From the NCBI GenBank assembly GCA_964504345.1, contig CAZDDX010000001.1:248001-312000 (forward strand): 64,000 nt of DNA. Direction: 5' to 3'. This DNA is from CAMDTE01 sp964504345. Its GTDB lineage: Bacteria > Bacteroidota > Bacteroidia > Flavobacteriales > Schleiferiaceae. A model generated the notes under the pieces. The model ran no database searches. It had not been told where the DNA came from and saw only the letters and a list, made by a program, of their open reading frames with translations. This document shows, piece by piece, positions 19,493-26,691 of this stretch. The position numbers and the translations under genes were made by a program. The first letter of the stretch is position 1. Every line of letters begins with the position of its first letter.

Positions 19493-19532
19493 AAAAAACA
19501 AAAAAATGGGCGACCTCCAAAGAGATCGCCCA
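19493..19532 (-). terminator. Rho-independent terminator for the downstream cyclophilin-FKBP gene
   Basis: Inverted repeat TGGGCGA / TCGCCCA (19507-19513 with 19526-19532). Read on the minus strand it is followed by a long T-rich run (A-run at 19493-19506 on plus). It ends the minus-strand PPIase block that converges on uvrB. Confidence 0.7.
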
Positions 19533-19582
19533 CACAATAAATGAAGTGCGGTTGGCCGCACCCTAAGTAGGGTCGGATGGCC

Positions 19583-20506
19583 TCAGCCGACGCGCACCAA
19601 TTCTACATCAAATACCAGTGTTGCATTAGGCGGAATCACACCACCAGCGCCGCGTGCTCCATAGCCCAAATGAGCCGGAATCACAAAGCGCGCCTTGGAA
19701 CCTTCGTTCAGCATTTGGATGCCTTCGTCCCATCCTTCAATGACTTGACCCACACCGATGGCAATGCCAATGGGGGTTCCGCGCTGCACGCTGCTGTCGA
19801 AGACCGTACCGTTCGGAAGCATACCGGTGTAGTGCACCTGAACCTGCTGCCCTTTGCTGGGCTTTGGGCCTGAACCCACGGATTCAATCTTGAAGTAGAG
19901 GCCTGATTCCGTGCGTTCAAAACCCGCTACCAAATCCGCCATTGCTTTCTCAGCTTCGGCCGCCGCAGCGCGCTCCGCCTCCTTGGACTTTTCCTGCCCC
20001 GCCTCAAACGCCGCCACCGCATCAAAAGCGGCAGCCTCCGCTCCCACGGCCTCAATTTCTAAACGCTCAATTACGTCGCCCTGGCGAATTGAATTCACCA
20101 CGTCCATGCCGGCCGTTACCTTGCCAAAAACCGTGTGCTTGCCGTCCAACCAAGAGGTTTCCGTGTGGGTTATGAAAAACTGGGAACCGTTGGTGCCGGG
20201 TCCGGCATTCGCCATGGAAAGAATGCCGGGTGCATCGTGGCGCAAATCAGGGTGAAACTCGTCCGGAAAACGGTATCCAGGGCCTCCGGAGCCGGTTCCT
20301 TGGGGGTCCCCTCCTTGCACCATAAAGTCCGCAATGACGCGGTGAAACTTCAATCCGTTGTAAAAAGGCACGCCTTTTTTGACCGCGTGGTTGGTCAAGG
20401 TACCTTGAGCCAAGCCCACGAAATTACCCACGGTCATGGGCGTCAGTTGGTAAAAAAGTTCGGCCGTTACGGTACCGCGGTTGGTGTGAAAATGTGCTAA
20501 AAGCAT
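19583..20506 (-). CDS. Dual immunophilin: cyclophilin-FKBP fusion PPIase, cytoplasmic
   Basis: A 307-residue protein with two peptidyl-prolyl cis-trans isomerase domains. Residues 1-150 are a cyclophilin, with the active-site stretch 'FHRVIADFMVQGGDPQGTG', the 'MANAGPGTNGSQFFIT' loop and 'WLDGKHTVFGKV'. An Ala/Glu-rich helical linker (about 155-195) follows. Residues 200-307 are an FKBP domain with 'VHYTGMLPNGTVFDSS', 'QVIEGWDEGIQML' and 'GYGARGAGGVIPPNATLVFD'. Catalytic residues of both folds look intact. There is no signal peptide, so it is probably cytoplasmic. It is the last gene of the minus-strand PPIase block. The next gene upstream encodes the same domain pair with a signal peptide, suggesting duplication. 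Confidence 0.92.
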   Translation of the reverse strand: MLLAHFHTNRGTVTAELFYQLTPMTVGNFVGLAQGTLTNHAVKKGVPFYNGLKFHRVIADFMVQGGDPQGTGSGGPGYRFPDEFHPDLRHDAPGILSMANAGPGTNGSQFFITHTETSWLDGKHTVFGKVTAGMDVVNSIRQGDVIERLEIEAVGAEAAAFDAVAAFEAGQEKSKEAERAAAAEAEKAMADLVAGFERTESGLYFKIESVGSGPKPSKGQQVQVHYTGMLPNGTVFDSSVQRGTPIGIAIGVGQVIEGWDEGIQMLNEGSKARFVIPAHLGYGARGAGGVIPPNATLVFDVELVRVG

Positions 20507-20573
20507 AAAGTTGGGTTTTCAAAGGGAAATAAAACCGGTTTCAGCCGGTTTCTCTCTCGGTTTTTAAACAAAT

Positions 20574-20602
20574 GCGGGGGACTTCCGAAAAAGTACCCCC
20601 GC
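20574..20602 (-). terminator. Hairpin between the two cyclophilin-FKBP genes
   Basis: GCGGGGG / CCCCCGC (20574-20580 with 20596-20602) closes a loop; on the minus strand it is followed by ATTTGTTTAAAAA. A second small inverted repeat, AACCGG / CCGGTT (20533-20538 with 20545-20550), lies just beyond. They could terminate or attenuate transcription between the two PPIase genes. The 121-base gap shows no clear promoter element. Confidence 0.5.
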
Positions 20603-20627
20603 AGAATGGCGTTTTTAAGCGATTGTC

Positions 20628-21815
20628 TTACTGAACGTCCTCAATCCACACGTCAAAGACCAAGGTGGAATTGGGCGGAATGATGCCCATGTCGCGGTCA
20701 CCGTAGCCCAATGCAGGTGGTATGATCAACTTGGCGTGCGTACCTTTTTTCAGTCCCAGCAAACCTTGCTTCCACCCTTCGATCACCTGACCCTGCGGCC
20801 CAGCAACCACGGTAAAGGGATCGTAGGGCTCGCGTCGGGGATCGTAACCACCGCACAATTCCGCTACGGTTTTCACTGAGGAATCAAAGTACTTACCGTT
20901 CGCCAAATAACCAACGTAGTGCACTGCCACATTGCTTCCGGCTTTCACTTCCGGACCGTTGCCCTCTTTAACGATTAACACCTTCAAGCCACCGGCCTTA
21001 ACCGTTGCCTTACCGGTCCAAAGAGCGTATGCCTTGTCGTAGGCGGGTCCATCGATGGTACCGCCGTCGGACCAGAAAGGGAACTGGGCCAGGCGTTCGC
21101 CACCGATTTTGGCGGCTGCCGCACTGCGCTCTGCTTTTTCTTTCTCAATAGAAGCACGACGCTCTGCAAATACTTTTGGTGCGTCAAACGCTTCCGCATC
21201 CTTGCCGACGCGAATAATTTGGAGCTTGTTCAACACCACATCTTCGTTGGGCTTGTTGGCCGCATTTTGGGGCAACGAGGTGATGGCGGGAATTTTAGCA
21301 TGGCCGGCCACTACCTGACCGAATATGCTGTGGCGGTTGTCCAACCAAGGAGTGGGTACTTCCGTGATGAAGAACTGGGAACCGTTGGTTCCAGGGCCCG
21401 CGTTGGCCATAGACAAGATACCCACTGTATCGTGTTTCAACGACGGATGAAACTCGTCTGGGAATTGGTAGCCCGGACCGCCCATTCCGGTGCCGTCGGG
21501 GTCTCCGCCTTGAATCATGAAGTTCTGGATGCAGCGGTGGAAAATAAGTCCGTCGTAAAAAGGTTGGTTTTTGCGGACGGCCACCAACGGGTGTTTTCCT
21601 TCTGCCAAGGCAACAAAGTTGGCCACGGTCATAGGAACCTTCTGGTATTCCAAGCGCACCAGGATATCTCCTTTACTGGATTGGAACAAAGCATACATGC
21701 CGTCGTTCAAATCGACTTTTTCACCGTTCACGGAAACGGTGCCTTTGGCCTGACAAGCCGTGCCGGCCAGCGCCGTGGAGGCTGCTAAAAACCAAGCAAA
21801 AAACTGTTTTTTCAT
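20628..21815 (-). CDS. Exported dual immunophilin: cyclophilin-FKBP fusion PPIase
   Basis: A 395-residue paralogue of the neighbouring dual PPIase, with an N-terminal export signal 'KKQFFAWFLAASTALAGTAC' that may be a relaxed lipobox (Cys 21). The cyclophilin domain (about 40-205) carries 'FHRCIQNFMIQGGDPDGTG' and 'WLDNRHSIFGQV'. The FKBP domain (about 275-395) carries 'VHYVGYLANGKYFDSS', 'QVIEGWKQGLLGLKKG' and 'GYGDRDMGIIPPNSTLVFD'. The FKBP part has an insertion rich in Tyr/Asp/Pro ('CGGYDPRREPYDP') between two strands. It is likely periplasmic or anchored to a membrane facing the periplasm, assisting folding of exported proteins. It sits 67 bases downstream of the DHH-GldI fusion gene. Confidence 0.9.
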   Translation of the reverse strand: MKKQFFAWFLAASTALAGTACQAKGTVSVNGEKVDLNDGMYALFQSSKGDILVRLEYQKVPMTVANFVALAEGKHPLVAVRKNQPFYDGLIFHRCIQNFMIQGGDPDGTGMGGPGYQFPDEFHPSLKHDTVGILSMANAGPGTNGSQFFITEVPTPWLDNRHSIFGQVVAGHAKIPAITSLPQNAANKPNEDVVLNKLQIIRVGKDAEAFDAPKVFAERRASIEKEKAERSAAAAKIGGERLAQFPFWSDGGTIDGPAYDKAYALWTGKATVKAGGLKVLIVKEGNGPEVKAGSNVAVHYVGYLANGKYFDSSVKTVAELCGGYDPRREPYDPFTVVAGPQGQVIEGWKQGLLGLKKGTHAKLIIPPALGYGDRDMGIIPPNSTLVFDVWIEDVQ

Positions 21816-21882
21816 ACATCAAAAATTAAAGAAAGAGCAAGAAACTGAGGCGGGTCGGTACAAAAACCAGACCATGCCGCAA

Positions 21883-22422
21883 TCAGCGAACGCGAAGGTA
21901 ATAAACGACGGGACTCATTGGTGGGATTTTGCCTAAATCTCCTGCAATTCCGTGGGCCAAGTGCGCCGGCAAGATGACCACCAAGCTGTCGCCTCGGCGG
22001 GACTGAAGCAACACTTCGTGCAGTCCAATTTCCCCAACATTATCTCGGCCTACCCGAAACTCCAACGGAGCATCGGCACGGTAGGTGTAAAACGTTTTTC
22101 GGCGCAAGTCCGTTGCTTGGGCTGTCAGTTCCACGCCATCCCCTGTTTGGAGTTGACTTCCGGTACCGGCTTCCACGCGCCACATCCGCCAGCCGGTGCC
22201 TCCCGTTTGAACCGTCCAGCCGCGTTCGGCCACAAAAGCGTCGATGGCTTTGCGCTCGGAGGTCAACTGATCCCGGTGCTGTTGAATTAAATCTGCCTCA
22301 CAGTCAACTTTCTGCATGGGCGGGAGGGAGTCAATCTCGGTTTCCCAATTCTGGCAAGCGGTGCTCATGCCAAAAAAAGCAAAAAGACAAAGGGTCAACC
22401 ATCCTTTGGACGTGCGGCGCAA
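21883..22422 (-). other. Possible internal start: standalone GldI-like lipoprotein within the fusion
   Basis: TTG at 22422 in the same frame would give a precursor of 179 residues with a textbook lipoprotein signal: Arg-Arg-Thr-Ser-Lys n-region, hydrophobic 'GWLTLCLFAFFG', then 'MSTAC' with the lipidated Cys about 23 residues in. This is an alternative translation product, not a separate reading frame, and no ribosome-binding sequence supports or excludes it. Confidence 0.4.
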
Positions 22423-23376
22423 CCGCTCCAACGCGTCTGCAAGGGATCCCTCCAAATAGCCCCCTGCCGCGTTGCGGTGCCCCCCGCCGCCAAAATATTC
22501 GCGGGAAAAAGCGTTGACGTCCCGATCCCCCTTGCTGCGGAAAGAAATCTTGACGCCGTGCGTTTCTTCGCGGAAAAAAGCACTGACCTCAACGCCAGAA
22601 ACGGCCAAACCCTGATTCACCAGGCCGTCGGTATCTCCTTTGGCAAAGCCAATGCGTTGGAGGGTGTGTTGATCCAAGGAAAGCACGGCCAGTTTGCCGT
22701 CTTCCCAGAAGGACATACCGCGCAAGGCCTCGCCCCATAAGTGCATTCGTTGGGGTGATGCAGCATCAAATAAGTGGCTGTGGATGAACTCCGGAACAGC
22801 TCCAGCTTCCACCAAAAGTGCAGCTGCGCGCAAGGTCTCCGATGAGGTTGATGGGTAGCGGAAACTGCCGGTATCCGTCAACAATCCGGTGAATAAACAC
22901 GTAGCAGCGTCGGCCGTGTAGTCGGTCCGATTCATGTGGCCCACCAGGCGAACCACCAATTCGCACGTGCTGCTGGCAGAGGTATCGCTCAAGGCCATGG
23001 TAAAGGCTGGATCCGGCTGCAGGTGGTGATCCACCAAGGCCGTGGTTCCGGAAAAGGCGCTCAGCAAAGCCGCCAAAGCCTCCCCCGTTCGAGACCACGT
23101 GTTGTAGTCCAATGCCACCACCAAATCTGCCGATCGCAGGGCTTGAACTACCGCTTCGGGATCCTCCTCGTGCACCAGCGCTTTGGGGTACCCAGGCATC
23201 CACCGCAAATTTTCCGCGGCGTGGTTGGGGAAAATCGACGTCACCACGTGACCCCGCTCTTCCAAAAGAGCATGCAGCCCCAGAAGGCTGCCTGCGGCGT
23301 CTCCGTCCGGATTCCAGTGGGTCGTCAAGACCACCCGACGTGGGGCAAGGTCCAAATAGTGGTATAGTTCAAACAT
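21883..23376 (-). CDS. DHH/DHHA1 phosphoesterase (NrnA-like) fused in frame to a GldI-like FKBP lipoprotein
   Basis: One reading frame of about 497 residues from ATG 23376 (GTG 23400 is an alternative). The first 320 residues are a DHH-family phosphoesterase, with 'THWNPDGDAAGS', 'VALDYN', 'ALVDHHLQP' and the DHHA1 motif 'GGGGHRNAAGG', as in NrnA nanoRNase/pAp phosphatase. Without a stop, the frame continues through a lipoprotein-like signal ('LRRTSKGWLTLCLFAFFGMS' then 'TACQNW') into a domain of about 150 residues resembling GldI-type FKBP lipoproteins. That domain lacks much of the usual catalytic pattern but ends 'HLAHGIAGDLGKIPPMSPVV'. In relatives the order is ndk, nrnA, gldI as separate genes, to my knowledge. 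An in-frame TTG at 22422 could start a free GldI precursor. Confidence 0.8.
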   Translation of the reverse strand: MFELYHYLDLAPRRVVLTTHWNPDGDAAGSLLGLHALLEERGHVVTSIFPNHAAENLRWMPGYPKALVHEEDPEAVVQALRSADLVVALDYNTWSRTGEALAALLSAFSGTTALVDHHLQPDPAFTMALSDTSASSTCELVVRLVGHMNRTDYTADAATCLFTGLLTDTGSFRYPSTSSETLRAAALLVEAGAVPEFIHSHLFDAASPQRMHLWGEALRGMSFWEDGKLAVLSLDQHTLQRIGFAKGDTDGLVNQGLAVSGVEVSAFFREETHGVKISFRSKGDRDVNAFSREYFGGGGHRNAAGGYLEGSLADALERLRRTSKGWLTLCLFAFFGMSTACQNWETEIDSLPPMQKVDCEADLIQQHRDQLTSERKAIDAFVAERGWTVQTGGTGWRMWRVEAGTGSQLQTGDGVELTAQATDLRRKTFYTYRADAPLEFRVGRDNVGEIGLHEVLLQSRRGDSLVVILPAHLAHGIAGDLGKIPPMSPVVYYLRVR

Positions 23377-23389
23377 CGCTGCAATTTCG

Positions 23390-23397
23390 TACTTTTG
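23390..23397 (+). promoter_or_regulatory. -7 promoter element TACTTTTG for ndk
   Basis: Exact TAnnTTTG match, 23 bases before the chosen ndk ATG at 23421 and 14 before an alternative ATG at 23412. It lies in the short divergent gap with the DHH-GldI gene. Confidence 0.6.
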
Positions 23398-23420
23398 CAC
23401 CCACTAAAAAAATGCATTTA

Positions 23421-23840
23421 ATGGCCACAAACCGCACCTTCACCATGATCAAGCCCGACGGCGTCGCAAACGGACACATCGGAGCTATTCTTGCCAAAAT
23501 CAACGAAGCGGGATTCCGCATCGTCGCACTGCAAATGCAGCAACTGAGCCTGCACGAGGCCGGTTTGTTCTACGCCGTTCACCAAGAGCGTTCTTTCTTT
23601 GGCGAGTTGGTGGAGTACATGACCTCCGGTCCCATTGTTGCGGCCATTTTGGAAAAAGACAACGCCGTTGAAGATTTCCGCACCTTGATTGGCGCTACCG
23701 ACCCCACCAAAGCAGCCGAAGGAACCATTCGTCGCATGTACGCGGAGAGCATTGCTGCCAATGCTATCCACGGTTCCGACTCCGACGAGAACGCCGCCAT
23801 CGAAGGCGCATTTTTCTTTGGCGCTAAGGAGCAGTTTTAA
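23421..23840 (+). CDS. ndk: Nucleoside-diphosphate kinase
   Basis: A 139-residue enzyme that transfers the gamma phosphate of ATP to other nucleoside diphosphates. It starts 'MATNRTFTMIKPDGVANGHI' at ATG 23421; ATG 23412 would add three residues (MHL). The phospho-histidine lies in 'NAIHGSDSDENAAIE', and the nucleotide-binding 'RRMYAESIAANAIHGSDS' region is intact. Length matches Bacteroidota Ndk. It is divergent from the DHH-GldI fusion gene. Confidence 0.97.
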   Translation: MATNRTFTMIKPDGVANGHIGAILAKINEAGFRIVALQMQQLSLHEAGLFYAVHQERSFFGELVEYMTSGPIVAAILEKDNAVEDFRTLIGATDPTKAAEGTIRRMYAESIAANAIHGSDSDENAAIEGAFFFGAKEQF

Positions 23841-23891
23841 GTTTTTGAGGAAAGGGGTGCGGACTGCAAACCCCTGAAAAGGTCTTGCCGC

Positions 23892-24188
23892 TTAGGCGAA
23901 CCGAATGCCCTCCAACGGATAAGCATCGCCGAGTACCTCACGCAGGGACTCGGCGATTTTCGTTTTTTGGAGGTCCAGTTCGTGGCGCATGGCCGAGGAA
24001 TCCAACACCACCAACAACTCCGTCCCGTGCCACTCCATCCGCTGGGTACGAGCGGCAACGGCAGGGCCCAATAAATCGTCCCACGCCGCGCGAACTACGG
24101 CACGACGAAAAACAGGATCCCGGTGCATGGGAGCCATCCAACGCTGAATCAGCGTTCCCAATTGTTCGGTGTTGTCGCGTCGTCCCAC
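23892..24188 (-). CDS. DUF721 protein
   Basis: A small protein (98 residues from GTG 24188, 104 from TTG 24206) of the DUF721/DciA-like group, with 'DPVFRRAVVRAAWDDLLGP', 'VAARTQRMEWHGTELLVVLD' and 'SSAMRHELDLQKTKI'. DUF721 includes DciA, a helicase-loading protein in many bacteria; whether this short Bacteroidota form does that is unknown. It lies downstream of recF on the same strand, the common arrangement. I choose GTG 24188 because an exact promoter element (24194-24201) overlaps the longer start and would put the mRNA 5' end at about the GTG; the resulting N-terminus 'MGRRDNTEQLGTLIQRWM' also fits the family. Confidence 0.82.
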   Translation of the reverse strand: MGRRDNTEQLGTLIQRWMAPMHRDPVFRRAVVRAAWDDLLGPAVAARTQRMEWHGTELLVVLDSSAMRHELDLQKTKIAESLREVLGDAYPLEGIRFA

Positions 24189-24193
24189 AGCTG

Positions 24194-24201
24194 CAAAGAT
24201 A
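24194..24201 (-). promoter_or_regulatory. -7 promoter element TATCTTTG before the DUF721 gene
   Basis: Exact TAnnTTTG match on the minus strand, 5 bases before GTG 24188, predicting a leaderless or nearly leaderless mRNA. Confidence 0.55.
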
Positions 24202-24296
24202 GACAAACGTTTAACCCCGAGGGGGAGAATTCCCCCCCAAGGAGGCGGAAATTGGGGCTGAATGGGTGCGTGTTGGGACTGGGTTCTGTACGGGAC

Positions 24297-25391
24297 TTAC
24301 AGCTCCAAAACCACCACCCGGCCGTCCGGATCCATTCGTTTCACCAAAGCTTCGGTGCGATCCGCATGGGTGTCTGACAAAAAGATTTGCCCGAATTCTT
24401 GCGCTTTCACCAAAGACACCAACGCCTCCACGCGCTCGGCATCCAATTTGTCAAAAACGTCGTCCAACAAAAGAAGCGGTTTGCGTCCCAGGGTGCGCGT
24501 CAATTGGGCAAATTGTGCCAATTTTACACTGACCAAATAGCTTTTTTGCTGCCCTTGGGAACCCACCTTTTTGAGCGGATGTCCGTTGAGCGTAAAAACC
24601 AAATCGTCTTTGTGCAATCCTGTGGTGGTGTACTGCACCACGCGATCCCGGGCCAAAGAATCCCGCAGCAATTGATCCAAAGGTGCGTTGTTGAGGTCCG
24701 ACTCGTACGTCCAGTCTACGGCCTCTTGTCCCCCGGACAAAAGGGAGTAAAAACGTTGGAGTTCCGGAGCAAACGCTGAGGTGAAGGCCAATCGCGCCGC
24801 GTGCAGTTCCGGAGCAAGTGCACAGAGTTGGTCGTCGTAGAGTGCCAATTGCTCCGCGGAAAAAACCCGATTGGCTGCAAAATACTTGAGCAAGGCATTG
24901 CGCTGCTGCACCACCCGCTGGTACTGGAGCAGTCGATCCAAGTACACGCGGTCGCCTTGGGCCACCATGCCGTCCAAAAACTTCCGGCGCAACGCACTTC
25001 CTTCCGACAGCAAATCGCGATCGGAGGGCGATATGACCACCACGGGGAACCGGCCGATGTGGTCCGACAACCGAGCGTACTCGGAATCGTCCACTCGGAA
25101 GGACTTCTTTTGGCCGGGCTGAACGGCGCAATGCACCTTGACCGGGCCGTCGTCGGATCGAAACATGCCGCGGATGGCAAAAAAGGACTCGCCGTGGCGA
25201 ACGTGGTCTGCGTCTGTGGTGTGGAAGTAGCTTTTGGTGGTGCAGAGGTAGTAGATCGCGTCCAACACGTTGGTCTTTCCCGCACCGTTTTTGCCCACAA
25301 AAGCATTGAGTCCGGGTGAAAAATCCACCTCCAACTCTGCATGATTTTTGAAATTCAGCAGATGAAGGTGATCCAAAACTGTGTCGCGCAT
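24297..25391 (-). CDS. recF: DNA replication and repair protein RecF
   Basis: A 364-residue SMC-like ATPase that loads RecA at gaps with RecO and RecR. It starts 'MRDTVLDHLHLLNFKNHAEL' at ATG 25391; the frame is open a little further but the upstream part is not RecF-like. Walker A is 'FVGKNGAGKTNVLDAI', the signature motif region is 'KVGSQGQQKSYLVSVKLAQF', and Walker B is 'PLLLLDDVFDKLD'. The family region 'PSDRDLLSEGSALRRKFLD' is also present. A promoter-like GACTTTTG ends 4 bases before the ATG, so the transcript may be leaderless. recR is also in the window, at 36586. Confidence 0.96.
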   Translation of the reverse strand: MRDTVLDHLHLLNFKNHAELEVDFSPGLNAFVGKNGAGKTNVLDAIYYLCTTKSYFHTTDADHVRHGESFFAIRGMFRSDDGPVKVHCAVQPGQKKSFRVDDSEYARLSDHIGRFPVVVISPSDRDLLSEGSALRRKFLDGMVAQGDRVYLDRLLQYQRVVQQRNALLKYFAANRVFSAEQLALYDDQLCALAPELHAARLAFTSAFAPELQRFYSLLSGGQEAVDWTYESDLNNAPLDQLLRDSLARDRVVQYTTTGLHKDDLVFTLNGHPLKKVGSQGQQKSYLVSVKLAQFAQLTRTLGRKPLLLLDDVFDKLDAERVEALVSLVKAQEFGQIFLSDTHADRTEALVKRMDPDGRVVVLEL

Positions 25392-25395
25392 GGTG

Positions 25396-25403
25396 CAAAA
25401 GTC
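25396..25403 (-). promoter_or_regulatory. -7 promoter element (GACTTTTG) for recF
   Basis: One mismatch from TAnnTTTG on the minus strand, 4 bases before the recF ATG. It is one base from the opposing element at 25405-25412. Confidence 0.45.
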
Positions 25404-25404
25404 G

Positions 25405-25412
25405 TAACTTTG
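25405..25412 (+). promoter_or_regulatory. -7 promoter element TAACTTTG for the TPR-ribH operon
   Basis: Exact TAnnTTTG match, 23 bases before ATG 25436, back to back with the recF element. Confidence 0.6.
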
Positions 25413-25435
25413 CGCCCATTGAAGAAATAGCCCCC

Positions 25436-26131
25436 ATGGCAAACAACGAATTTGATCTCCTAAACGAGCCCGTAAAGGCTGTAGAAGTTGGATACAACCG
25501 CGTCGAATCTTTTGTAGAAAAGAACAAGCGGAACTTACTCATTGGCGGCGGAGCCGTTGTGGGCGTGGTTCTCCTGACGTTGGGCTACAAGGAATTCATC
25601 CAAAAGCCCATGGAGGTTGAGGCGCAAGAAGCGCTGTACAAAGCACAAAATTTATTTGCAGCGGATTCGGTAAAGTCTGCGCTCAACGGAAATGCAGAGG
25701 TCTTGGGCTTCTTGGACATTGCCGACGAGTACGGCTGGACGAAAGCAGGAAATCTGGCGCACTACTACGCTGGAATTTGCTACTTGGATCTGGGTCAGCC
25801 GCAAGAGGCCATTGAATCCATGGAATCTTTTTCCAGCAGCGACGGTTTGTTGGAAGCCAATAAATGGGGCAGCATTGCCGACGCCTTCATCGAGCTGAAA
25901 CAACCCGAGGAAGCCCTGAGCTACTACTTGAAAGCCGCAAAAATTGCGGACAACGATTTGCAAACGCCTTTCTTTTTGAAAAAGGCAGCCCTTACGGCGG
26001 AAATGCAAGAAGACTTTGGACAGGCGCTTGATCTTTTTGAGCAAATCAAAAAGGACTACAGCCAGTCTGCCGAAGGCTACGAGGCTGCGCGCGACATTGC
26101 TTACTGCAAGGCGAAACTGGGTCAAGAGTAA
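25436..26131 (+). CDS. Single-pass membrane TPR protein (YfgM-like)
   Basis: A 231-residue protein with a cytoplasmic N-terminus of about 35 residues, one transmembrane helix ('LLIGGGAVVGVVLLTLGY', about 35-53) and a periplasmic C-terminal TPR region. TPR turns include 'YYAGICYLDLGQPQEAIESM' and 'ADAFIELKQPEEALSYYLKA'. The layout resembles YfgM, which accompanies SecYEG and periplasmic chaperones in Gammaproteobacteria; homology of function is not established. The ribH start lies one base after its stop, and the pair is divergent from recF, a conserved order in Bacteroidota. Confidence 0.87.
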   Translation: MANNEFDLLNEPVKAVEVGYNRVESFVEKNKRNLLIGGGAVVGVVLLTLGYKEFIQKPMEVEAQEALYKAQNLFAADSVKSALNGNAEVLGFLDIADEYGWTKAGNLAHYYAGICYLDLGQPQEAIESMESFSSSDGLLEANKWGSIADAFIELKQPEEALSYYLKAAKIADNDLQTPFFLKKAALTAEMQEDFGQALDLFEQIKKDYSQSAEGYEAARDIAYCKAKLGQE

Positions 26132-26132
26132 G

Positions 26133-26612
26133 ATGGCGACGGCCGAACAGCCGTACGCTGGACTGGATCTCAGCGGCGTACCCTCCGCCCAAGGCATGCG
26201 CTTTGCGCTGGTCGTAAGCGAGTGGAACGCAGACATCACGGATGCCCTCTACGCCGGTGCACAATCTACTTTGGTGGCCTTGGGCGCCAAGAACGAAGAC
26301 GTCATCCGGTACAACGTACCCGGAGCCTTTGAGTTGATTTACGCCGGCCGAACCTTACTCCAACAAGCTGATTTCTTTGATGCCATTGTGGTTATTGGCA
26401 GCATCATTGAAGGCGAAACCGCCCACTTTGACTACGTGTGCCAAGGGGTTACTCAGGGCATTGCCCATTTGAATACTTTGGGCAAGGCCCCGGTCGTGTT
26501 TTGTGTACTCACGGACCGAAACAAGCAACAAAGTTTGGACCGGGCGGGCGGTAAGTACGGAAACAAGGGCGTTGAAGCTGCGGTAGCCGCGGTTAAAATG
26601 GCTCATTTTTAG
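26133..26612 (+). CDS. ribH: 6,7-dimethyl-8-ribityllumazine synthase
   Basis: A 159-residue enzyme of riboflavin synthesis that condenses the aminouracil intermediate with dihydroxybutanone phosphate. Motifs are 'ALVVSEWNADITDALYAGA' for substrate binding, 'YNVPGAFELIYA', the catalytic-histidine loop 'GETAHFDYVCQGVTQGI', and 'PVVFCVLTDRNKQQSLDRAG'. Start ATG 26133 follows the TPR gene stop by one base, so the two are translationally coupled. Length is normal for the icosahedral RibH family. Confidence 0.96.
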   Translation: MATAEQPYAGLDLSGVPSAQGMRFALVVSEWNADITDALYAGAQSTLVALGAKNEDVIRYNVPGAFELIYAGRTLLQQADFFDAIVVIGSIIEGETAHFDYVCQGVTQGIAHLNTLGKAPVVFCVLTDRNKQQSLDRAGGKYGNKGVEAAVAAVKMAHF

Positions 26613-26665
26613 AAAAGTCGAACGCTTTTCCGAATCCGGCCCATGTCGGTCTGACGGCCCCTCCC

Positions 26666-26673
26666 TATCTTTG
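26666..26673 (+). promoter_or_regulatory. -7 promoter element TATCTTTG for the phospho-sugar mutase operon
   Basis: Exact TAnnTTTG match, 18 bases before ATG 26692. It separates this operon from ribH, which ends 53 bases upstream. Confidence 0.6.
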
Positions 26674-26691
26674 GGTACCAAACCTTTTTTT

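Noticed and set aside
24225..24245. GC-rich palindrome (GGGGGAGAATTCCCCC) between recF and DUF721
   Set aside because: It is not followed by a T run on the minus strand and I cannot show a terminator or operator role.
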